Source of the DNA: Methanocella paludicola SANAE
Lineage (GTDB): Archaea; Halobacteriota; Methanocellia; Methanocellales; Methanocellaceae
Direction of reading: 5' to 3'
Assembly: GCF_000011005.1 (NCBI RefSeq)
Contig: NC_013665.1
Coordinates: 1,351,437 to 1,415,436, forward strand
DNA length: 64,000 nt
Shown: one piece after another, positions 15,895 through 24,168 of the stretch
How the letters are laid out: each line of letters opens with the position of its first letter
Numbering within the stretch: the stretch's first letter is position 1
Made by a program: the position numbers and the translations under genes
The notes under the pieces: generated by a model
Told to the model about the DNA's origin: nothing
Database searches by the model: none
Seen by the model: the letters and a program-made list of their open reading frames with translations, nothing else

Positions 15895-18348
15895 TCAATG
15901 TGTCCTGATGAGGCGCATACCGTTAAGGATGACGATGAGCGAGGCGCCCATATCGGCGAAAACGGCCATCCACAGGTTCGCCATGCCGAAGACGGCCAGC
16001 CCTATGAATACCGCCTTGATGGCAATGGCGAAGATGACGTTCTGCTTGATGATCGACAGGGTGTGGCGTCCCAGGCGAATGGTGTAGTCGACCTTTGTAA
16101 GGTCATTGGCCATGAGGGCGATATCGGCCGTTTCAAGCGCCGTGTCCGAGCCAGTGGCGCCCATGGCGATGCCCACATTGGATGCGGCAAGGGCCGGGGC
16201 GTCGTTAACGCCGTCGCCGACCATGATCACGTTGCCGTGGGCTTTACGTATGCCCTTCACGATGTTCGCCTTCTCCTCCGGTAAGAGCTCCCCGAAGTAG
16301 CCGTCCAGGCCGATGTCGGAGGCGATGGCCTTTGCCATGCGGTTGTTGTCGCCGGTGAGCATGACGACCTCCTTCAGGCCGGACTTGTGCAGGTCCTTAA
16401 CCAGCTCCCGGCTCTCGGGCCGGACCTCGTCGGAAATGGCGATAACGGCCAGGATCGCGTGGTCTTTGCCGAGGATGACCGGCGTCATCCCGGCTTCCTG
16501 GAGATGGGCTACAGTCTGTTGAACATTCTCGTTCACGGCCTCGAACATCTTTAGATTTCCCAGTGTGTAATCAACACCGTCGACGGTGCCCGTAACTCCC
16601 TTACCCGTGACGGACTGGAAATTTTCGACCGGCATGGGCGTCTGCCCGTGGTTCGCCCGGATGATGGCGGCCGCCAGCGGGTGCCCGGACTTCGATTCGA
16701 GCGAGGCGGCGATATTCATGATCTGCGCCGTATCGAGCGAGTCAAAGTTAACGACCTCGGATACGGCGGTCTTGCCTTTGGTCAGCGTGCCCGTCTTATC
16801 GAACGCGATGGCCCGGGCGCGCCCGATCTCTTCCAGATAGCTGCCGCCCTTGATGAGTACGCCGTTCCTCGAGGCGCTGCCGATGGCCGCGACGATCGAG
16901 ACGGGCGTGGAAATGACGAGCGCGCAGGGGCACGAGATGACCAGGAGCACGAGGCCCCGGTAGAGCCAGGTATAGAAGGGCTGGCCCATCAGCGTGGGTA
17001 TGATGGCGACGCCCGCTGCCAGAAGGATGACGGCCGGCGTGTAATATTTTGTGAATTTATCGAGGAACACCTGAGTCGGCGCCCGCTGTACCTGCGCTTC
17101 CTCGACCATGTGGATGATCTTGCTAAGCGTGTTGTCCTTTGCAAGCCGGGTGACTTTTATCTCAAGGGCACCGTTCTCGTTGATGGTGCCCGCGTATACG
17201 ACGCTGCCAGGCTCCTTTTCGACGGACATGGACTCGCCGGTAATTGGCGCCTGGTTTACGTAGGACAAGCCGCTGATCACCTCGCCGTCCATGGGTATTT
17301 TTTCTCCCGGCTTCACCACGATCATGTCGCCGACATTTATTAAAGCGGTATTAAGCCTGACCTCGCTGCCGTTCCTTATTACCGCGGCATCGTTCGGCGT
17401 GATCGAGATCAGCTCTTTAATGGAATTGCGCGTCTTATCAAGTGTATAGGACTGTAGGGCGTTGCCCAGAGCGAATAGTACGACCACTGTGGCGCCTTCC
17501 TCCCACTGGCCTATGGCCATTGCGCCGATGATCGCGATGGTCATCAGGAGGTTCATGTCCGCCGTCATGGTCTTGAGCGAGTATATGGCGCTCTTCGCGA
17601 TGTGGGATCCGCCTACGACGATGGCCATGAAATACAGCAGTATCGGAATATACGGGGGCACGTTCAGGTGGCTCAGGGTGAACCCTGTAACTGTGAGGAG
17701 TCCTGATACTACAGTAATTAAAACGGGCCTGTGCCTGGTAAAAAATGATCCCTTTTCCTTTGTGCCGGATACCTTGATGGTATACCCAATGTCGCGGGCA
17801 GCCGCAAGGATATCATCAACAGGACATGTGTGCTCTACGATTAGCTTGCCTACGGCAAAATTTAGCGAAGCCCGGATGACCCCGGGCGTCATGGCGATGG
17901 CCTTCTCGAACTTCTTCGCGCAGTCGATGCAGTCCAGCTCCTGCACGTCGAACTGTGTGATCTTAAACGTATCCGCGGCCACATGGTAACCGGACTGCTC
18001 GACGACATCAAGCAAGTCCGAGGCGGCTCCCGTATGCTTGATATTCAGGGTCGCCGTCCCGAAGTTGAACTTCACCGAGGTGACGCCATGCACCTTAGCT
18101 ATGCGCTCCTCCAGCTTTTTGGCACAGTCTGCACAGTCCATGTTGTCGATCTTAAATCCTGTCTCCCTGAGCGGACCCTTCCCTTCGGGCTCGATGCGGC
18201 AGACCTGACACTCGGTCTCCTCGTGATCTTCGTGGCATTCGACTTCGTCATGGCACGTGCCGCAGCTGCACGTCCCCTTCTCCTCGTGGCTTTCCTCTTC
18301 CTCGTGACACGTGCCGCAGTTGCATTTTTCTTTTTCGTGTTCCGTCAT
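15895..18348 (-). CDS. P1B-type heavy-metal ATPase (Zn/Cd/Pb exporter)
   Basis: 817-residue cation-exporting ATPase. It starts with a His/Cys/Glu-rich tail (CNCGTCHEEEE, CSCGTCHDE; about 9-50), then two heavy-metal-associated domains (Cys72/Cys75 in MDCADC; Cys140/Cys143 in LDCIDC), membrane helices, the actuator TGES (370-373), the transmembrane metal site CPC (473-475), phosphorylation site DKTGT (517-521) and GDGVNDAP near the C-terminus. The DCxxC metal-binding motifs and the acidic/His tail point to Zn(II)/Cd(II)/Pb(II) rather than copper. The ArsR-type repressor gene lies 8 bp upstream, so export is probably induced by the metal. Confidence 0.95.
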   Translation of the reverse strand: MTEHEKEKCNCGTCHEEEESHEEKGTCSCGTCHDEVECHEDHEETECQVCRIEPEGKGPLRETGFKIDNMDCADCAKKLEERIAKVHGVTSVKFNFGTATLNIKHTGAASDLLDVVEQSGYHVAADTFKITQFDVQELDCIDCAKKFEKAIAMTPGVIRASLNFAVGKLIVEHTCPVDDILAAARDIGYTIKVSGTKEKGSFFTRHRPVLITVVSGLLTVTGFTLSHLNVPPYIPILLYFMAIVVGGSHIAKSAIYSLKTMTADMNLLMTIAIIGAMAIGQWEEGATVVVLFALGNALQSYTLDKTRNSIKELISITPNDAAVIRNGSEVRLNTALINVGDMIVVKPGEKIPMDGEVISGLSYVNQAPITGESMSVEKEPGSVVYAGTINENGALEIKVTRLAKDNTLSKIIHMVEEAQVQRAPTQVFLDKFTKYYTPAVILLAAGVAIIPTLMGQPFYTWLYRGLVLLVISCPCALVISTPVSIVAAIGSASRNGVLIKGGSYLEEIGRARAIAFDKTGTLTKGKTAVSEVVNFDSLDTAQIMNIAASLESKSGHPLAAAIIRANHGQTPMPVENFQSVTGKGVTGTVDGVDYTLGNLKMFEAVNENVQQTVAHLQEAGMTPVILGKDHAILAVIAISDEVRPESRELVKDLHKSGLKEVVMLTGDNNRMAKAIASDIGLDGYFGELLPEEKANIVKGIRKAHGNVIMVGDGVNDAPALAASNVGIAMGATGSDTALETADIALMANDLTKVDYTIRLGRHTLSIIKQNVIFAIAIKAVFIGLAVFGMANLWMAVFADMGASLIVILNGMRLIRTH

Positions 18349-18356
18349 AATGCCGC

Positions 18357-18728
18357 CTAACCGTGCCGGGCGTGCTCCAGGCCGCCGTTGAAGAGCTGGA
18401 GCACGTGCTCGTCGTCTAAAGAATAAATGGCCTCTTTACCCTGCTTCCGGAACTTTACGACGCGCATGTTCCTAAGGATCCGGAGTTGATGGGAAATGGC
18501 AGAATGCTCCATGCCCAGGGCGGCGGCGATGTCGCAGACGCACATCTCTCCCGAGGAGAGTGCGTGGATGATCCTGAGCCTGGTCGGATCGCCCATTACC
18601 TTGAATATGTCCGATAAGCGTACAATGGTGTTCCCTTCGAGATCTTTTGCCCTTGTTTTTGCTTTTTCCACTGCATCTTCGTGGATTATACAGGCATCGC
18701 AGTCGTCCCTGGCACGCACGTTGTCCAT
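18357..18728 (-). CDS. ArsR/SmtB-family metal-sensing repressor
   Basis: Winged-helix repressor of 123 residues when started at the ATG at 18728; an ATG 14 codons upstream (18770) lies inside the palindrome at 18752-18773 and is unlikely. Seen: KVMGDPTRLRIIHALSSGE, the alpha-3 metal motif MCVCDIAAALGM, recognition helix HSAISHQLRILR and the wing. The N-terminal Cys pair DDCDACIIH (CadC-like) may add ligands. CadC/SmtB-type proteins leave DNA when Zn, Cd or Pb binds. It heads a two-gene operon with the P1B ATPase. Confidence 0.92.
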   Translation of the reverse strand: MDNVRARDDCDACIIHEDAVEKAKTRAKDLEGNTIVRLSDIFKVMGDPTRLRIIHALSSGEMCVCDIAAALGMEHSAISHQLRILRNMRVVKFRKQGKEAIYSLDDEHVLQLFNGGLEHARHG

Positions 18729-18751
18729 CAATATTCCTCGTTTAACATGAA

Positions 18752-18773
18752 CATATGAATAACTATTCACATG
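18752..18773. promoter_or_regulatory. probable ArsR/CadC operator
   Basis: Imperfect palindrome CATATGAATA-AC-TATTCACATG, 24 bp upstream of the repressor ATG. The arms match at nine of ten positions, and the form resembles 12-2-12 ArsR-family operators (TGAA..TTCA cores). Autoregulation of the repressor-ATPase operon is inferred. Confidence 0.6.
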
Positions 18774-18817
18774 TTATGCTATCTACATATACATTTCGAT
18801 TGGAAAGAGAGCCTTTA

Positions 18818-19636
18818 TCAGATTAGCCCGAAGTATTCGTTGATCTTCCAGCGTATTGCCGTGGGCAGGTAAAAAGCCTTTACGTATAATGGTGCTTCCT
18901 CGAGCCTGGCCATCAGGCCCACCATGTCCTCGATGAGCTCGCTATATTCGAGCTGGTAAAAGCGGGACCTGTATACGACCACCAATACGAGAACGGCCAG
19001 CCCTATGACCATGGCGGTAGCTGCGATCTCCGCCGGTACCGACGAGATGCCAGATACAGCAATTATTCCCATAAGCAGCAGCGCGACGGCCATGTTTACG
19101 ACCATCGATAACAGGGGCGTTTTGAGCCGGAAATCTTTGTAGAACGCGTAGTCAATGGCCGCGTTCCAGACGAAAATAATTGCTACGATCGCCATCAGAT
19201 ACCATATATTGAATATGACGCCGCAGACCAGGACCAGTATGAGCGGAAGCCGTGTAAGCGTGCCCGCCAGTTCCTTAAAGATGTTGATGTCCTGCTTTGC
19301 CTGAACCTCGGATGTCGTGACCTTGAGGCCATCCTTTCCGAGCTGGAGCGTTACGTCCTTCACGTAATAACGCTTCACCTTGCGGGAGCCTTCCGTCTCC
19401 CACCGGCCCTCGACAATGTCGTGTTCCTCCATCGCTTTGAGTCGGCGCACGATGAAAGGCTCGCTGAGGCCCATTTCGCCGGCGAGCTCGCGTGGATAAT
19501 ATGGGCGCACCTTGAGTTTCTCCAGGATGCGCAGGTTGGACTCGTTATTCAGGACACTGGCGATATTCTTGGCCGGCATATAGACAACATATCCATGGTA
19601 TGCCATAAATATTTTAGCCGTCTCGTCCGCACCCAT
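18818..19636 (-). CDS. winged-helix regulator with membrane anchor
   Basis: 272 residues: an N-terminal ArsR-like winged helix (about 20-95, LNNESNLRILEKLKVRPYYPRELAGEMGLSEPF-type) fused to a C-terminal membrane region with four helices (about 125-225) and a soluble tail. It is a predicted membrane-tethered transcription regulator, a form seen repeatedly in methanogens. It is divergent from the ABC transporter genes at 19868-21510 and shares their 231-bp promoter region, so control of that exporter is a reasonable inference. No ligand-binding domain is recognised. Confidence 0.75.
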   Translation of the reverse strand: MGADETAKIFMAYHGYVVYMPAKNIASVLNNESNLRILEKLKVRPYYPRELAGEMGLSEPFIVRRLKAMEEHDIVEGRWETEGSRKVKRYYVKDVTLQLGKDGLKVTTSEVQAKQDINIFKELAGTLTRLPLILVLVCGVIFNIWYLMAIVAIIFVWNAAIDYAFYKDFRLKTPLLSMVVNMAVALLLMGIIAVSGISSVPAEIAATAMVIGLAVLVLVVVYRSRFYQLEYSELIEDMVGLMARLEEAPLYVKAFYLPTAIRWKINEYFGLI

Positions 19637-19867
19637 GCTTCCTCAAAATTTGCTAATTTCCCATGATCTTTACCACGGTAAATGCCCGATCAATCCATTA
19701 TTTTTCTCGAGATCCCGATAGTTCAAGATAGTTCACCGGCCTTCACGCATGCCGTATTAACCACTGGCGGTCAATGGTTAATGGCATTCGGTCAAAATTT
19801 TTCTTATATACAAAGTAAGACCAATTATCCCTTGTTGCGGCGCAGGCGCCGCGAGAAGTGGATCACG

Positions 19868-20785
19868 ATGATCATAACCAAGGGATTGACGAAAATGTAC
19901 GACGATGTCCACGGCATCCGGGGCATCGACCTGACTGTAAGAGACGGGGCATCGCTGGGCCTGCTAGGCAGGAATGGGGCAGGGAAAACGACGCTGATCA
20001 GGGCACTTATCGGGCTCATTAAGGCAGATTCGGGCATAGCAACTGTGAATGGCCTGGACATTAACGCTGATGCAGACAGGGTCAGAAAGGTCATAGGCTA
20101 TCTGCCCGAAGCCTACGGCCTCTACGACGAGATGACCGTCTATAACATACTGGACTATACGGCAAGGCTTCACCGCATCGAAGCCCCGGCCAGGAAGCAG
20201 CGCATCGAGGAGCTCCTCCGCACATTCGAGCTGGAGTCTTACAGGAACATGAAGGCGGGGACGCTGTCGAAGGGCCTGCGCCAGAAGCTTGGTTTCGCCC
20301 GGGCGCTGGTCAACGATCCTCAAGTAATATTCCTGGACGAGCCCACGTCGGGCCTGGACCCGATCGCCGCCCGGAGCATCGAGAATATTGTGGCTGGCCT
20401 GAAGAGGCAGGGCAAAACGGTGCTCATCACTTCGCATATCCTGCCGGAAGTGGAGAAGATGTGCGACGACATCGCCCTGATCAAAGAGGGCCGAATCGTT
20501 GTGTCCGGCAGGCTGGAGGACATCAAGAGGCAATATGCCATGCCTTCCGTCATCGTGCGGCTGAAGGACCATGAAAGCGTCGGTCGGGCCATGCTGCTGC
20601 TGAAGCCGATGGTTACGGGCAGGATGGAGCCGCTGGACGACGGGCTGACGGTCTACACACAGGACCCCGATAGCGTGACACCCATCGTAAATAAGGCACT
20701 GATGGACGCCAGCATACCCGTGCTGGAGATCAAGAGGGCCGAGGAAAGCCTGGGAGACATATACTTCAAGGTACTGGAGGAGTAA
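19868..20785 (+). CDS. ABC transporter ATP-binding protein
   Basis: 305 residues from the ATG at 19868; the frame is open 62 codons further upstream but that stretch has no domain and lies over the promoter (TTCTTATATA near 19801-19810). Walker A GRNGAGKTT, signature LSKGLRQKL (Lys replaces the usual second Gly), Walker B IFLDEPTSGLDP and switch His (ITSHILPEVE) are visible. The C-terminal 80 residues form the accessory domain typical of bacitracin/ABC-2 exporters. The permease gene begins 2 bp after the stop. Confidence 0.92.
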   Translation: MIITKGLTKMYDDVHGIRGIDLTVRDGASLGLLGRNGAGKTTLIRALIGLIKADSGIATVNGLDINADADRVRKVIGYLPEAYGLYDEMTVYNILDYTARLHRIEAPARKQRIEELLRTFELESYRNMKAGTLSKGLRQKLGFARALVNDPQVIFLDEPTSGLDPIAARSIENIVAGLKRQGKTVLITSHILPEVEKMCDDIALIKEGRIVVSGRLEDIKRQYAMPSVIVRLKDHESVGRAMLLLKPMVTGRMEPLDDGLTVYTQDPDSVTPIVNKALMDASIPVLEIKRAEESLGDIYFKVLEE

Positions 20786-20787
20786 AC

Positions 20788-21510
20788 ATGGTCAACGTCA
20801 TATTTGAGATCGCTCGAAAGGAAGCCACATCTTACTATGCCCGGAAGGGCATCATCATGCAGAACGCCCTGCTGGCCATCGTATTCTGCCTGGTGCCCAT
20901 CCAGCAAATTTCGGCCACCATTGCGGCTGTGGGATACCATGCCAGCGCCTTCGCCGGCTTACTAGACTTCTACCTGCTCTTTGCCGCCTTCTATCCCATC
21001 GTGATCGCGAGCGGCATCTCCATCTTCGCGTTCCCCGTCGAGCGGGACCAGAGGACCATCGAGCACCTGCTCTCGCTTCCCCTGACGAACGCCGAGATAT
21101 TCCTGGGTAAAGTGTTGGCTGCGGTTGTCACAGCCCTTATATGGGCAGTGATCATGTACGGCGCCATCCTGGGGTACACGCTCACGATGAACCCGATTAT
21201 CTGGGATGCGCCCCTGCTTACGCCCTCCCTGAGCATCCTGCTCTTCGCTATCGTCCCGGCCATCATACTCCTCTCGACGATGATGACGGTCGCCCTGACC
21301 TCATACATCTCCAATACACGGGGCGCCTACATGGTCAACATCGTCATCATGGGCATCATGATCGGGCTTACTGGTGTCCGGTCGGCGATGCTGGTCGAAG
21401 CCGCCACGTTTAACCTGATGTTATTGGCCTTCCTGGCCCTGCTCCTGGTCGTAACGTACGTGCTTAGTGTTAAGGGATTTAACAGGGAAAAGCTGATAGC
21501 TAAGACATGA
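20788..21510 (+). CDS. ABC-2 family membrane permease
   Basis: 240-residue membrane subunit with six hydrophobic segments and the ABC-2 feature FPVERDQRTIEHLLSLPLTN in the cytoplasmic loop, where it should contact the ATPase. It begins 2 bp after the ATPase stop, an obligate operon pair. The divergent membrane-bound HTH protein (18818-19636) probably regulates both. The substrate is unknown. A terminator-like hairpin follows at once. Confidence 0.88.
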   Translation: MVNVIFEIARKEATSYYARKGIIMQNALLAIVFCLVPIQQISATIAAVGYHASAFAGLLDFYLLFAAFYPIVIASGISIFAFPVERDQRTIEHLLSLPLTNAEIFLGKVLAAVVTALIWAVIMYGAILGYTLTMNPIIWDAPLLTPSLSILLFAIVPAIILLSTMMTVALTSYISNTRGAYMVNIVIMGIMIGLTGVRSAMLVEAATFNLMLLAFLALLLVVTYVLSVKGFNREKLIAKT

Positions 21511-21538
21511 TGGGGGTTACCATCCCCTACCTTTTTTA
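21509..21538 (+). terminator. terminator after the ABC permease gene
   Basis: Short GATGG/CCATC hairpin overlapping the permease stop, followed by CCTTTTTTAAT. A U-rich tract after a stem is a plausible archaeal transcription end. Confidence 0.5.
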
Positions 21539-21764
21539 ATATAACCTGTCAAGACCCTCAAAGATGGTTTAAGAACACTCGAAGACGTTTTTCAGCACTA
21601 AGTTCTCGAAGCTGCCTGAAAGTTACTCAAAGATATTATTAGAGGACTTACCATCTACAAAGTGAAAACGGAAAGCTTTATATTCGAGAAATACCATTTA
21701 AAGTCTGCTCCATGCAACATATTTGAGATTGCGTCGAGCAGTTCAACAATTTTCTAACCTCTTT

Positions 21765-21852
21765 GCGGGGGTTGCCCAGACAGGTCAAAGGCGTAGGATT
21801 GAGGGTCCTATTCCGTAGGGATTCGCGAGTTCAAATCTCGTCCCCCGCACCA
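21765..21852 (+). tRNA. tRNA-Leu (GAG anticodon), CCA encoded
   Basis: Class II tRNA with long variable arm. Acceptor GCGGGGG pairs with CCCCCGC; the anticodon stem TAGGA/TCCTA encloses loop TTGAGGG, giving anticodon GAG (Leu, CUC/CUU); the T arm is GCGAG-TTCAAAT-CTCGT. The 3' ACCA is genome-encoded (21849-21852). Pieces of this gene recur downstream at 22413-22428 (3' end) and 26915-26964 (D arm to T loop), marking it as an integration site. Confidence 0.93.
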
Positions 21853-21913
21853 CCTAAAACGGTTCAAAGCTCTCCGTTTTTTCATAATTTTCGTAAAATC
21901 AATAATGACATGG

Positions 21914-21980
21914 AATCAGCAGGTCGCGAGTACAAATCTCGCCGGGGGCTTATAGGCGTGAGGTATAAATCCCCAAGCTA
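21914..21980 (+). repeat. tRNA-Thr 3' fragment with element flank (attachment-site relic)
   Basis: 67 nt starting AATCAGCAGGTCGCGAG, matching the tRNA-Thr(TGT) 3' half from just after the anticodon, then about 30 nt of non-tRNA flank (GGTATAAATCCCCAAGCTA). The whole 67 nt matches the reverse complement of 48601-48667 at 60 positions. It is not a functional tRNA (no 5' half). It reads as an attachment scar carried here by a mobile element. Confidence 0.75.
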
Positions 21981-22114
21981 ATAATTTTTTATATTCAACG
22001 TTTCTAAGCCGGATCCCTACACCACACCAAATAAGTTCAAAGCTATCCATTTATCGCAAAAAAGATTATATTGTAATGAAATATCCATATTAAAGATAAT
22101 TGGAGGTTATATAA

Positions 22115-22303
22115 TTGGCTGTAACGGATAAGACTGCGAATAAAAAGAACATTGCCATAATTTTAGCAGTATTAGGGATAATCTTAATGAGTATCGGATT
22201 GGTAATAGTTCGCGGATCTGGCTGGGGTATTGTTTCAATTATATCAGGTTTAGTATTATTGGTTTTTGGCGGCTATTTGATATATGCTAAACCAAAAGCT
22301 TAA
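22115..22303 (+). CDS. small two-helix membrane protein in the tRNA-Leu insertion
   Basis: 62 residues with two hydrophobic helices (about 13-31 and 37-58), separated by RGSGWG. The start is a TTG at 22115, supported by a strong ribosome site GGAGGT at 22102-22107, seven bases upstream; no ATG competes. The gene and its surroundings are distinctly AT-rich relative to the chromosome. It lies between the intact tRNA-Leu 3' end and a 16-bp copy of that end at 22413-22428, so it belongs to inserted DNA. No function is recognised. Confidence 0.65.
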   Translation: MAVTDKTANKKNIAIILAVLGIILMSIGLVIVRGSGWGIVSIISGLVLLVFGGYLIYAKPKA

Positions 22304-22412
22304 TTAAAAAATTGTCTTTTTGAAAAATAATTGTTTAATGCTGGGTCCCAGCATGAGGCTAAAGCAGTCCGAAGCTATCAGAACTTCGGGCCGTCTTACC
22401 TACCAATTAAAG

Positions 22413-22428
22413 CTCGTCCCCCGCACCA
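22413..22428 (+). repeat. 16-bp copy of tRNA-Leu 3' end
   Basis: CTCGTCCCCCGCACCA, identical to 21837-21852, the last 16 bases of tRNA-Leu including CCA. A direct repeat of a tRNA 3' end is the usual scar of site-specific integration; the 560 bp between would be the remnant of the insert. Confidence 0.75.
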
Positions 22429-22596
22429 GCTATTTGTACTTCATTATCTTCGCGATCAGACGCCCGGCCTGATGATTGACTAATACCTTAAAAGCCTCTA
22501 CCGAAAGTAATTTTTTACTCAATAGGACTATTCGTATATACTCAGGTAAAAGTATATTTTGGTAAAAGATAATACTTTATTTTGTAAAAAGAAAGA

Positions 22597-22606
22597 TATT
22601 TATATT
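22597..22606 (+). promoter_or_regulatory. TATA box of the DUF4143 ATPase gene
   Basis: TATTTATATT preceded by purines (AAAAAGAAAGA, BRE-like), centred about 26 bp before the ATG at 22628. That spacing places the transcription start at or next to the ATG, so the mRNA is probably leaderless. It decides the start codon of the ATPase. Confidence 0.6.
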
Positions 22607-22627
22607 CACAATAGAAACTTGATACTC

Positions 22628-23830
22628 ATGCTTCTAAAGGAGACGCTTCGGAAACTTGCGGAAATACAGGCTGGAGAGGTGAAAGTGCTCGATCAGGGCA
22701 CTGGCAGGGACCTCCTGGACACCATCGACATGCAGTCTCCCCTGGCCGTCATCATCTCCGGCGTGAGGCGGTGCGGTAAAAGCACCTTGCTAAAGCAGAT
22801 AATGAAAAAGAACAGGAGCTATAATTACTTTAATTTTGAGGACGAGCGTGCGCTTAATTTCGAAGTGTCCGACTTCGAGCGGCTGGACGGCGTATTCTCG
22901 GAAATAAATCGGGGCGCAACTCATTATTTCTTCGACGAGATCCAGAACGTTCCCGGGTGGGAGGTGTTCGTCAGGAGGAAGCTTGACGAAGGTAAAAAAT
23001 TTTTCATAACGGGCTCGAATTCGTCGCTAATGAGCAAAGAACTGGGTACGAAGCTTACCGGCCGCCACTTGACCTACGATCTTTTCCCCATGTCCTATTC
23101 AGAGGCATTGCGGCTTACCGGAGAGTCGGCGTCCCTCGCTTCTTTCGACAAGTACTTCATGACCGGAGGATTCCCTGGCTATATCAGGCACGACAACGAC
23201 ATGATGCTTCAGCAGGTGTTCGACGACATCGTCGTCAAAGACATCGTCGTCCGGTATGGCTTGAAGGACCCGCTCCTGGTAAAAAATCTGGCCATATATT
23301 TAATAACGAACTCGGGAAAAGAGTTCTCCTATAATAGCCTGAAAAAATCGTTCGACGTCGGCGCCGCGTCGACCATATCGAACTTTGTCTCCTATTTCGA
23401 GGACAGCTACCTGCTCTTCACCATCCCGAAGTTCTCGTATTCCTATAAGCAGCAGCTCATGAACCCGAAAAAGGCTTATGCCATCGATCACGGGCTTGCA
23501 AGGGTGAACAGCGTCTCCTTCTCCGAAGATAAGGGAAGAATACTGGAAAACATCGTCTTCTTACAACTGAGGCGACAGTATCCTGATATTTACTATTTTA
23601 GAGAAAAGAGCGAATGCGATTTCATAGTTAAGAATGCGGCGGGTCAGTTACTGGCCATGCAGGTCTGCTATAAGCTGGATGAAGATAACCTGCGCAGGGA
23701 GATGAAAGGCTTAAGAGAAGCGATGGGGGTCGCCGGTATCAAGAAAGGCTTGATCATTACGCTGGGCCAGGAAGATAAGTTCGACGATATAGATGTCGTT
23801 CCCGCGTGGAAATGGCTGTCAGGACAGTAG
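22628..23830 (+). CDS. AAA ATPase with DUF4143 nuclease-like C-terminus
   Basis: 400 residues when started at the ATG at 22628, chosen because a TATA box lies 26 bp upstream (leaderless). N-terminal P-loop ATPase: Walker A SGVRRCGKST, Walker B HYFFDEIQNV, sensor ITGSNSSLMS, then a winged-helix middle; the C-terminal DUF4143 domain keeps the PD-(D/E)XK-like pattern (ENIVFLQLRR...YYFREKSECDFIV). This archaeal/bacterial ATPase family is very common in methanogens and near mobile DNA; its role is unknown, though nucleic-acid cleavage or toxin-like functions have been proposed. It lies inside the tRNA-Leu hotspot. Confidence 0.9.
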   Translation: MLLKETLRKLAEIQAGEVKVLDQGTGRDLLDTIDMQSPLAVIISGVRRCGKSTLLKQIMKKNRSYNYFNFEDERALNFEVSDFERLDGVFSEINRGATHYFFDEIQNVPGWEVFVRRKLDEGKKFFITGSNSSLMSKELGTKLTGRHLTYDLFPMSYSEALRLTGESASLASFDKYFMTGGFPGYIRHDNDMMLQQVFDDIVVKDIVVRYGLKDPLLVKNLAIYLITNSGKEFSYNSLKKSFDVGAASTISNFVSYFEDSYLLFTIPKFSYSYKQQLMNPKKAYAIDHGLARVNSVSFSEDKGRILENIVFLQLRRQYPDIYYFREKSECDFIVKNAAGQLLAMQVCYKLDEDNLRREMKGLREAMGVAGIKKGLIITLGQEDKFDDIDVVPAWKWLSGQ

Positions 23831-23884
23831 TATCATTAATTTTTATTTATCAACTTAACTAACAACACTAGCGGTTAATATTCT

Positions 23885-24082
23885 ATGGAAAAAGCAAAAG
23901 ACGTTGATTCTTACATCGCCAGTTCTGACAAAGAGGCTCGTCCGATACTCGAAGAGCTCTTATCTTTACTACGAAGGTCCGAATCCTTAAGGATTTGCGT
24001 GTTTAAATATCGTCCCTATACCATGCTAAAGTGGTATATTATGCATGTTCCATTTTGCCTTTTATCCATGCAACAATATTAA
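23885..24082 (+). pseudogene. truncated DUF1801-like protein
   Basis: The first 35 residues (KDVDSYIASSDKEARPILEELLSLLR) resemble the N-terminus of the DUF1801/YdhG family, normally 110-150 residues. After RRSES the similarity ends and the frame closes after 65 codons with hydrophobic, Cys/Met-rich residues of no known kind. It is read as a decayed gene. Low-GC surroundings and its place in the insertion hotspot fit decay. The family call is from memory of the motif and is moderately sure. Confidence 0.5.
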
Positions 24083-24135
24083 AACTAACAACAAGGCCTT
24101 TTCTAAAAAAACGCTTTTTCAACGTCAACTTGTAA

Positions 24136-24146
24136 CTTTTATATGG
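24136..24146 (+). promoter_or_regulatory. TATA box of the TrmB-family gene
   Basis: CTTTTATATGG, centred about 28 bp before the GTG at 24169. The spacing predicts a leaderless mRNA beginning at the GTG and supports that start codon. Confidence 0.5.
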
Positions 24147-24168
24147 TTAAAGGTAGTATTGGCAAGTT

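Noticed and set aside
21763-21981. 72-codon frame
   Set aside because: It lies over tRNA-Leu and the tRNA-Thr scar; RNA genes explain the sequence.
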